DNA of 64,000 bases, taken from Bilabrum cf. latius (Eukaryota > Bigyra: Bicosoecida > Bigyra > Bicosoecida). Below are positions 54,865-64,000 of the stretch, piece by piece. The position numbers were made by a program, and so were the translations under genes. The DNA lies in contig OZ237748.1 in NCBI GenBank assembly GCA_965178125.1, positions 496,001 through 560,000 on the forward strand, read 5' to 3'. The notes under the pieces are model-generated. The model had not been told where the DNA came from and ran no database searches. It worked only from the letters and a program-made list of their open reading frames with translations. Positions within the stretch are counted from its first letter, which is position 1, and each line of letters begins with the position of its first letter.

Positions 54865-57252
54865 TTACCGCCCCTTGGCTTCTTCCAACAACTTCGTGCA
54901 CTCGTCATGCCCACCCAGCCTCGCGGCCTCCAGTGGAAGCAACAGCCTAGACCTCCCATCTTCAATCGTCACATTTCCCTCCATCTCCAATCCACCGGCC
55001 AGCTTGCCCAGCTTCAGCCTCCTGGCCAACTCCATCGGCCTGCCCTCACTCGCTGTCGGGAAGACCATCTAAGCATCTCTCTTGGCCTCCACTGCCCGCC
55101 TCCAGCACATGGCGCTTCGGACTCGTGATGGAACAAACGACCTTATGGCGACCGCTGTGTCGGGTTCGTTTCCTATGTCTGCTTCTTCAGCAGGTGTCTT
55201 GCCTTCCTGATAGACAGATGAATGGAGGGAGAGAGAAAGAGCAAGTAAGGTGGAGGGGCGTACGGTTCGTGGGACACAGGAAAATGGATTGATTGATGGT
55301 AGGTGATTTTTTTGATATATCGGCTAACATGTTGGATAGAAAGGGGACAACATATAGCTATTGCGATGCAGCTGTACAACCTCACTTTGTTCCTGATGTC
55401 CCTGCGGGCCCCTGCCTCCAAGAGGATCGTGGCACAGGCGGTCTCACCACAGTACGCTGCATAGTGGAGGGGAGTCCGTCCATCCTGCGTGCGGATGCCG
55501 ATGGGGCAATATTGTCATCCAAACTCTCAAAGGGACAGTTGTTGTGAGTTTGCATGCATTCGGTATCTCCGCCACTAGGATGCTCTGGGGGAAAGCCACC
55601 GCTACTTCAAGATCACCAAGAACCACACTCATACCTTCACACTCGCCCAAACCCAACCCACAAGTCACACATAAGCACAATGAGCCAAGCTCTCAATGTT
55701 GCTCTCACCCTATCCACCGCATACACATCACAGCCTGCCCCAATCAAAATGGTCATAGCCAATGCTTCGCCATTCATTGATGCGATATGGACAGGTGTGG
55801 TGCCTATCTGCGGGGGGGGAACTGGGATGCGAAAGGGGTCTAGGGGGTTGCGTGGATACGGGGAGCAGGGTGAATGTTAGTTGTGCGTGTTTGTATGCAT
55901 GAGGCGGGTGCTGGGTTGTGTGGGGAATGCATCGCGCACCGGTGTGATTGCTTGTGAGTCTACTAGTCTCTATTTTGCCTTCACGGCATTTCATTCCGAT
56001 AGAAACCGGTGCCGAACTCTGAATCTGTCTAGGGGCCGAGGCAGCCTAGGGGCTCGTGCGGGATTGGACACCGACCGCATCACTGCATACCGATCTCCTA
56101 TGCCAGTGAACCATACCTTGTGGTAGTACAAGCCATGCACTGAGCTGTCAAACACATCAAGTAATTACTGGCCCAAATAGTTGGTCAACTCACGTTCTTT
56201 CCAGCATTCACGTTGGCGCCCCTCTCAATGAGTAGCTTCAGGCAATCCGTCTTTCCGGAGTAAGCAGCCCACCATGCGGCTGTATGACCAAGCTGCAATT
56301 TATTTATAAGAAACCAAGCATTACCTAGCAGGAGCGAATGGCAGAACATCTGGGATGAATGCAACCCGATGGTTTGGACGAATCGGGGGAGGGAGGACGG
56401 GAGGGGAGGGGGTGTGAATGGTAAGCGGGGTAGCACACCGTGCTGAAGGCAACACAAAGAGACTATCGGAATGTAATGGCAAAGAATCCATCCTGATCTC
56501 GGCCGGTGCAATGCGATGCTTCTTGCATCCCCGTGTCCGCATTCTCCACGCTGACTGATGAGCTGTCTCGCCCCTCGCAGTGAGCATCGAGCAGGCGATC
56601 GGCCATGGACAGGAAGTCGCTGGGAAGGAGCCAACAAGATGCTGAATATCAATGCCGTGCATTTGTAAATACAGACAAACCATGCCACGGCGGCGATGTC
56701 GAGTGCCCCCCTCACGGCCCTGCCGCCGAGGCTGTCGGTGCCACGGCTTGCTGGCGAGAGACGAATACCTCCGATGTGCAAAATGTTGTTAAATGCAAAC
56801 ATATCGCGGAATCGGCTTGTTTATGCTTACAAAGCATCGTCCGGCAGCGATACTCACTCGGCACAATCCAGCGGTAGATTGAGAGCCGATCGATCCCGGA
56901 TGGCCTGGGTTTAATTTTAGCGAGCGATAAACCTAAGAGTAAATGACTTGCCAATGACACTGGATCTCACTCCATCTTTGGATTCGATGTCCGTTCCCGA
57001 ATCCAGGCAAGCCAGCAACTCGTCGACTTTGCCATTCTTTGCGGCTTCTCGAAGTTTGTCTCCCCTGTGAAGTCAAAAATGCTATGATATTATTCCGTCG
57101 GACAAATTTGAGCAAATTCAATTGATCGAGGGACCGCAATACGCCACGAACAGTGCATACAACATAAACCTAGCCTACTACGCATTGGTATCATACTCAG
57201 TTTATTCCGATAGTTAAGTCTAGGTTACCCATGCACATTTCTAGCCTCACAT
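54865..57252 (-). CDS. ANK7: ankyrin-repeat protein
   Basis: Split start AT at 57252-57251, intron 57250-57065, exons 57064-56971 (GDKLREAAKNGKVDELLACL), 56292-56194 (LGHTAAWWAAYSGK), 55807-55709 (IGTTPVHIASMNG), 55484-55386 (DGRTPLHYAAYCG) and 55206-54865, stop TAA. The last exon has EGKTPAEEADIG, RSFVPSRVRSAMCWRRAVEA, TASEGRPMELARRLKLGKL and final KLLEEAKGR. TAG at 55071-55069 lies in AKRDA_MVF, where ANK5 and ANK2 have CAG (Gln). Confidence 0.8.
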
Positions 57253-57384
57253 TATAAACTAATATAATGGCCAGACCGATACTTTCCAAGCACGTAAGAA
57301 TATGGATATTGGGGTGGAGGCCGCCATCACGAGATTAAACCTCCCTCCCCCCCCCGGGGGGGCGGGGGAGGGGAGGTTCACACC

Positions 57385-57475
57385 CGTCAGTTGTGTGCCG
57401 TAGGTACGGAGGCACGTTACGAAGTGATTTAGATCGGAGAGATTGTGTAGTATTGGTCGCAAGTCCGAGCGCAGA
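57385..57475 (+). repeat. Short dispersed repeat copy 3
   Basis: Same core as 16429-16486 and the 22.44-kb copy (GTTGTGTGCCGTAGGTACGG), continuing with TGATTTAGATCGGAGAG as in the first copy. A T-arm-like motif (GGTCGCAAGTCC) follows at about 57453. Confidence 0.5.
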
Positions 57476-57641
57476 TGTGAGGCTCTCACTTGTTCGGAAT
57501 TTCGGTGGCACCTGTGTTCTACAGCTGTGCCCCGATATTCTCAGTAATAATTGTCATTATGTGGCAATACACACTGGGAAGACAGGCAGGGGCAACTCCA
57601 GAGGAGGTGATTCCCACTGCTTGTTGTTTTGAACAGGAGCT

Positions 57642-59590
57642 GATTTGCACAGCCGGTTCCCGTTCGCATGCCCGCTTAGGGAGCCCGTTCGGACCAGCTG
57701 CACAGATTGCATAGATTTGGTACATATTGCATTCGATTGTCATTGGAGCCTGCTTCGTCAGGCCGCCATGACACGTGATCTTGTAGTTGGCCTCGTGGCC
57801 TCACGCTGCCGACCGCGAATTCGATGCCAGGACGTGGTTGCATGCCAATTTTGGAGCCCTGCCAGTCCTGATGTCCGTTGTGCATGAGTGATTTTGCATT
57901 TCTATGGGTATGATTAGCTGGTCTCGCTCGTCGAGCCAGCCTTTGCCCGTGAATTGGTGAACACCTCGGATTTGCACAGCCGGTTTCCGTTCGCATGCCC
58001 GCTTAGGGAGCCCGTTCGGACCAGCTGCACAGATTGCATAGATTTGGTACATATTGCATTCGATTGTCATTGGCGCCTGCTTCGTCAGACGCCATGACAC
58101 GTGATCTTGTAGTTGGCCCCGTGGCCTCCTACTGCCGATCATGGATTCGATGCCAGGACGTGGTCGCATGCCATTTTGGAGCCCTGCCAGTCCTGATGTC
58201 CGTTGTGCATGAGTGATTTTGCATTTCTATGGGTATGATTAGCTGGTCTCGCTCGTCGAGCCAGCCTTTGCCCGTGAATTGGTGAACACCGCATTTCTCG
58301 GATTTGCACAGCCGGTTTCCGTTCGCATGCCCGCTTAGGGAGCCCGTTCGGACCAGCTGCACAGATTGCATAGATTTGGTACATATTGCATTCGATTGTC
58401 ATTGGAGCCTGCTTCGTCTGGACGCCATGACACGTGATCTTGTAGTTGGCCCCGTGGCCTCCTACTGCCGATCATGGATTCGATGCCAGGACGTGGTCGC
58501 ATGCCATTTTGGAGCCCTGCCAGTCCTGATGTCCGTTGTGCATGAGTGATTTTGCATTTCTATGGGTATGATTAGCTGGTCTCGCTCGTCGAGCCAGCCT
58601 TTGCCCGTGAATTGGTGAACACCTCGGATTTGCACAGCCGGTTTCCGTTCGCATGCCCGCTTAGGGAGCCCGTTCGGACCAGCTGCACAGATTGCATAGA
58701 TTTGGTACATATTGCATTCGATTGTCATTGGCGCCTGCTTCGTCAGACGCCATGACACGTGATCTTGTAGTTGGCCCCGTGGCCTCCTACTGCCGATCAT
58801 GGATTCGATGCCAGGACGTGGTCGCATGCCATTTTGGAGCCCTGCCAGTCCTGATGTCCGTTGTGCATGAGTGATTTTGCATTTCTATGGGTATGATTAG
58901 CTGGTCTCGCTCGTCGAGCCAGCCTTTGCCCGTGAATTGGTGAACACCGCATTTCTCGGATTTGCACAGCCGGTTTCCGTTCGCATGCCCGCTTAGGGAG
59001 CCCGTTCGGACCAGCTGCACAGATTGCATAGATTTGGTACATATTGCATTCGATTGTCATTGGAGCCTGCTTCGTCAGACGCCATGGCACGTGATCTTGT
59101 AGTTGGCCCCGTGGCCTCCTACTGCCGATCATGGATTCGATGCCAGGACGTGGTCGCATGCCATTTTGGAGCCCTGCCAGTCCTGATGTCCGCTGTGCAT
59201 GAGTGATTTTGCATTTCTATGGGTATGATTAGCTGGTCTCGCTCGTCGAGCCAGCCTTTGCCCGTGAATTGGTGAACACCTCGGATTTGCACAGCCGGTT
59301 TCCGTTCGCATGCCCGCTTAGGGAGCCCGTTCGGACCAGCTGCACAGATTGCATAGATTTGGTACATATTGCATTCGATTGTCATTGGAGCCTGCTTCGT
59401 CAGACGCCATGGCACGTGATCTTGTAGTTGGCCCCGTGGCCTCCTACTGCCGATCATGGATTCGATGCCAGGACGTGGTCGCATGCCATTTTGGAGCCCT
59501 GCCAGTCCTGATGTCCGCTGTGCATGAGTGATTTTGCATTTCTATGGGTATGATTAGCTGGTCTCGCTCGTCGAGCCAGTCTCTGCCCGT
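57642..59590. repeat. Dimeric tandem repeat, alternating about 326/332-bp units
   Basis: GGACCAGCTG recurs at 57691, 58018, 58350, 58676, 59008 and 59333, giving spacings of 327, 332, 326, 332 and 325. Longer units carry a short insertion (GCATTTCT, at about 58290 and 58948). The real period is therefore about 658 bases, a two-monomer higher-order repeat. ORFs of 60-120 codons occur on both strands in every unit and are repeat by-products. Confidence 0.95.
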
Positions 59591-60393
59591 GTGTTGGTGG
59601 AAACTGCACCGTTTGATCGGCACAGCTCCTTTGGGAACCCGGTTCCAAGGGATCATGGTCTTGGCAGCACTGCCTGTTATTATTGACGGTGCTTTTTCCG
59701 TTTCTCTGAATGAGCTCATAGCAGCCTGTCTTATGTACCGTTCAACCGGCCAAAATTTTCAGCCCACAGCTGCTGTCTATTTTCGCGGCTTCTAGTTTGC
59801 TTGGCCGTACTCCACGAGACTCCCTTTCCTAGCCACCGACGGTTCTGGCTATTATCATGATTCCCTGAGGGCTTGTAGGGCCTCAACCCTGACACCGAGA
59901 GACGATTCTGGTCCTCGTGTGCAGCTGCGGATCGCTTCCGCCTCAGGCGTACACAATACTACATGTGGTTCACTTCCACAGTCAGCTATACTAGCTCTCA
60001 TTGGCCAGACTGATAAATCCGTGCTTGCCGCCGTCTTCCTATCTCGGCGACAACAGGGGCACTTCGAATTTGCCCACCTCTTGCGCGTTCTGCCCTCATC
60101 AGAGCCTGCACAATTCGACAGCGTGAGCTGCTGGGGAGGTTCATCTAGACATTTTGTCTATTACTAATGGCCTCACAACACGCTTTAGGGAGCTGTGCCC
60201 TATCTACATCGATGTGCTCCCGCCGCCGCCAGGTAGCGCCGTACATCGCACAGTCCGCCATATCACGGCGGCTTGACCTGTTCGCATCTTGCGACAATAG
60301 CAGGCATGTTCTATAAATGTGTACCTTTTTCCGTAGCCTCCATCTAGTGTTTGCAGCTGCCTTCGCATTCAAATTGCTCCAGTTCGTCCGGGC
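59591..60393. other. Spacer between two satellite arrays
   Basis: Short ORFs only (for example 59919-60167). No recognised gene or RNA. Confidence 0.5.
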
Positions 60394-63300
60394 TTCGCTA
60401 CAGGTTGCCATGGTCGCATTTGCCCGACCAGCTCCTTGCCCACGTACGGACTTCGGATATGCAGTTACTTGTGGCAGCGACGTCCGTGCTGTGCCTGGCC
60501 TCTTACTCGGGCCCGCCATCGTTCAGTCGGCTTGGACATGGTCGCAATTGCCCGAGCTGCTCCTTGCCCATGAATGGGCTTCGGATATGCAGTTGCTCGT
60601 GGCAGCGACGTCCCTGGTGTGCCTGGCCTCTTGCTCTGGGCCGCCATCGCGCCGTCGGCCTGGACATGGTCGCAATTGCCCGAGCTGCTCCTTGCCCATG
60701 AATGGGCTTCGGATATGCAGTTGCTCGTGGCAGCGACGTCCCTGGTGTGCTTCGGCACTTGCTCTGGGCCGCCATCGCGCCGTCGGCCTGGACATGGTCG
60801 CACTTGCCCGAGCTGCTCCTTGCCCATGAATGGGCTTTAAATATGCAGTTGCTCGTGGCAGCGACGTCCCTGGTGTGCCTGGCCTCTTGCTCTGGGCCGC
60901 CATCGCGCCGTCGGCCTGGACATGGTCGCACTTGCCCGAACTGCTCCTTGCCCATGAATGGGCTTTAAATATGCAGTTGCTCGTGGCAGCGACGTCCCTG
61001 GTGTGCTTCGGCACTTGCTCTGGGCCGCCATTGCGCCGTCGGCCTGGACATGGTCGCACTTGCCCGAGCTGCTCCTTGCCCATGAATGGGCTTTAAATAT
61101 GCAGTTGCTCGTGGCAGCGACGTCCCTGGTGTGCTTCGCCTCCTGCTCGCGGCCGCCATCGGTCATTCTGATTGGACATGGTCGCAATTGCCCGAGCTGC
61201 TCCTTGCCCATGAATGGGCTTTAAATATGCAGTTGCTCGTGGCAGCGACGTCCCTGGTGTGCTTCGCCTCCTGCTCGCGGCCGCCATCGGTCATTCTGAT
61301 TGGACATGGTCGCAATTGCCCGAGCTGCTCCTTGCCCATGAATGGGCTTCGGATATGCAGTTGCTCGTGGCAGCGACGTCCCTGGTGTGCCTGGCCTCTT
61401 GCTCTGGGCCGCCATCGGTTACTCGGCTTGGATATGGTCGCAATTGCACGAGCTGCTCCTTGCCCATGAATGGGCTTTAAATATGCAGTTGCTCGTGGCA
61501 GCGACGTCCCTGGTGTGCCTGGCCTCTTGCTCCGGGCCGCCATCGCGCCGTCGGCCTGGACATGGTCGCACTTGCCCGAGCTGCTCCTTGCCCATGAATG
61601 GGCTTCGAATATGCAGTTGCTCGTGGCAGCGACGTCCCTGGTGTGCCTGGCCTCTTGCTCCGGGCCGCCATCGGTCATTCTGATTGGCCATGGTCGCACT
61701 TGCCCGAGCTGCTCCTTGTCCATGAATGGGCTTTAAATATGCAGTTGCTCGTGGCAGTGACGTCCCTGGTGTGCTTCGCCTCCTGCTCGCGGCCGCCATC
61801 GGTCATTTTGATTGGACATGGTCGCACTTGCCCGAGCTGCTCCTTGGCCATGAATGGGCTTTAAATATGCAGTTGCTCGTGGCAGCGACGTCCCTGGTGT
61901 GCTTCGCCTCCTGCTCGCGGCTGCCATCGGTCATTCTGATTGGACATGGTCGCACTTGCCCGAGCTGCTCCTTGGCCATGAATGGGCTTTAAATATGCAG
62001 TTGCTCGTGGCAGCGACGTCCCTGGTGTGCTTCGCCTCCTGCTCGCGGCCGCCATCGGTCATTCTGATTGGACATGGTCGCACTTGCCCGAGCTGCTCCT
62101 TGCCCATGAATGGGCTTTAAATATGCAGTTGCTCGTGGCAGCGACGTCCCTGGTGTGCTTCGCCTCCTGCTCGCGGCCGCCATCGGTCATTCTGATTGGA
62201 CATGGTCGCACTTGCCCGAGCTGCTCCTTGGCCATGAATGGGCTTTAAATATGCAGTTGCTCGTGGCAGCGACGTCCCTGGTGTGCTTCGCCTCCTGCTC
62301 GCGGCCGCCATCGGTCATTCTGATTGGACATGGTCGCACTTGCCCGAGCTGCTCCTTGCCCATGAATGGGCTTTAAATATGCAGTTGCTCGTGGCAGCGA
62401 CGTCCCTGGTGTGCTTCGCCTCCTGCTCGCTGCCGCCATCGGTCATTCTGATTGGACATGGTCGCACTTGCCCGAGCTGCTCCTTGTCCATAATGGGCTT
62501 CGGATATGCAGTTGCTCGTAGCAGCGACGTCCCTGGTGTGCTTCGGCACTTGCTCGCGGCCACCATTGCGTAGTTGGCTTGAACATAGTCGCATCTGCCC
62601 GAGCTGCTCGCTGCCCACGTCTGGGCTTCGGATATACAGTGTCTTATGACTGCGACGTTCGTGGTGTGCTTCGGCACTTGCTCTGGGCCGCCCTCTGTGA
62701 GTTGGCCCGGTCGTGCTCGCACTTGCTCGAGCGGCTCCCTGCCCGCATATGGGCTACGGATAAGTAGTTGTTTGTGGCAGCGATGTCCGTGGTGTGCTTA
62801 ACCGCTTCCTCTTGTCCGACATCGCTCAATTGGCCTGGGCATGATCGCATTTGACCAAGCTGATTCCTGCCCACGTAAGGGCTTCGGATATACAGTTGCT
62901 CGTGGCAGCGCCTTTCGTGGTATGCTTATCCACTTGCTCTTGGCCGCCATCACTCAGTTGGCCTGGACATGGTCGCAATAGCCCGAGCTGCTCCCGGCCC
63001 ACGTAAGGGCTTCGAAAATACAGTTGCTCGTGGCAGCGCCTTTCGTGGTGTGCTTATCCACTTGCTCTTGGCCGTCATGGCTCAATTAGCTTGGGCATGA
63101 TCGCATCTGCCCGAGCTGAATCCTGCCCACGTAAGGGCTTCGGATTTGCAGTTGATCGCGGCAGCGCCGTCCGTGGTGTGCTTCGGCACTTGCTCTGGGC
63201 TGCCATAGCTCAGTTGGCCTGAACATTGTCGCATCTGCCCAAGCTGCTCCCTGCCCACGTCTGGGCTTCGGATATACAGTGTCTTGTGGCAGCGATGTCC

Positions 63301-64000
63301 GTGGTGTGCTTAACCGCTTCCTCTTGTCCGGCATCGCTCAATTGGCCTGGGCATGATCGCATTTGACCAAGCTGATTCCTGTCTACGTAAGGGCTTCAGA
63401 GATGCATTTACTCGTGGCAGCGCCTTTCGTGGTGTGCTTCGGCACTTGCTCTTGGCCGCCATGGCTCAGTTGGCCTGGACATGGTCGCATTAGCCCGAGC
63501 TGCTCCCGGCCCACGTAAGGGCTTCGGATATACAGTTGCTCGTGGCAGCGCCTTTCGTGGTGTGCTTATCCACTTGCTCTTGGCCGTCATGGCTCAATTA
63601 GCTTGGGCATGATCGCATCTGCCCGAGCTGCATCCTGCCCACGTAAGGGCTTCGGATATGCAGTTGCTCGTAGCAGCGCCGTCAGTGGTGTGCTTCGGCT
63701 TTTGGTCTGGGCTGCCATAGCTCAGTTGGCCTGAACATTGTCGCATCTGCCCGAGCTGCTCCCTGCCCACGTTTGGGCTTCGGCAATACAGTTGCTCGTG
63801 GCAGCGATGTTCGTGGTGTGCTTCGGCACTTGCTCTGGGCCGCCCTCTGTGAGTTGGCCCGGTCGTGCTCGCACTTGCTCGAGCTGCTCCCTGCCCGCAT
63901 ATGGGCTACGGATAAGTAGTTGTTTGTGGCAGCGATGTCCGTGGTGTGCTTAACCGCTTCCTCTTGTCCGGCATCGCTCAATTGGCCTGGGCATGATCGC
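60394..64000. repeat. 128-bp satellite array, continuing beyond the window
   Basis: A homogeneous core from about 60546 to 62500 repeats every 128 bases (TGAATGGGCTT... at 60574, 60702, 60830 and so on). Each unit has CAGTTGCTCGTGGCAGCGAC and most have a TTTAAATATG segment. Two subtypes alternate in blocks (GCCGTCGGCCTGG versus GGTCATTCTGATTGG). Units before 60546 and after 62500 are clearly more diverged. Because 128 is not a multiple of 3, the 88-codon ORFs starting in every unit are phase artefacts. Confidence 0.95.

Noticed and set aside
14847-55071. Explaining all in-frame TAGs as pseudogene decay
   Set aside because: Decay would also give TGA, TAA and frameshifts. These are essentially absent from the intact copies, and conserved single-copy genes (ETF-QO, SNF8) are affected. 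Decay is accepted only for ANK2 and the 49.75-kb WW remnant.
60465-62722. Dozens of 60-190-codon ORFs in the 128-bp satellite
   Set aside because: They recur every 128 bases in rotating frames, as expected from the period. No independent support.
1-64000. CRISPR arrays among the many tandem repeats
   Set aside because: All arrays are head-to-tail repeats without unique spacers, and the genome is eukaryotic.

Overview
The window is nuclear DNA from a GC-rich, intron-bearing unicellular eukaryote, probably an alga or related protist; I cannot place the lineage. Evidence: spliceosomal introns (mostly GTGAG/GTAAG...CAG), cytosolic ribosomal protein uL1 (L10a), Sec61 beta, ESCRT-II SNF8/VPS22, mitochondrial ETF-QO and NDUFAF3, and no bacterial-style operons.

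The most important observation concerns the genetic code. TAG appears to be a sense codon. I traced about 19 genes or gene fragments exon by exon. In the intact ones I found 31 in-frame TAG triplets and no internal TAA or TGA, and coding similarity continues after each TAG. This includes conserved housekeeping genes (ETF-QO, SNF8). All 19 reading frames end at TGA (15) or TAA (4). Glutamine is the best-supported meaning from paralogue alignment, but it is not proven. Coordinates below read TAG as sense. Under the standard code these genes fall apart into fragments.

A second recurring oddity is a start codon split by an intron as AT|G. It occurs in seven ankyrin genes and in uL1.

Layout. 1-6860: five and a quarter copies of a 1.31-kb tandem repeat. 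6.9-9.3 kb: two related 43-bp minisatellites. 10.5-13.4 kb: an FG-GAP adhesion-type membrane protein. 14-24 kb: plus-strand cluster of ankyrin genes (ANK1-4), one repeat per 99-bp exon. 24-34 kb: housekeeping block (ETF-QO, Sec61 beta, SNF8, NDUFAF3, a CHCH protein, uL1), partly in head-to-head pairs. 34-42 kb: tandem paralogues A and B, a GT90 glycosyltransferase exon and ankyrin gene E. 42-47 kb: weak ORFs, a 63-bp minisatellite and a GH43-like glycosidase. 47-57 kb: minus-strand ankyrin cluster (ANK5-7), facing the first cluster. 57.6-64 kb: a dimeric 326/332-bp repeat and a 128-bp satellite that runs off the end.

The ankyrin genes look like a young, locally expanding family, with fresh fragments (ANK2 and a WW-domain remnant) between intact members. 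The housekeeping block shows no functional link to them beyond the shared TAG usage and, in uL1, the split start codon.
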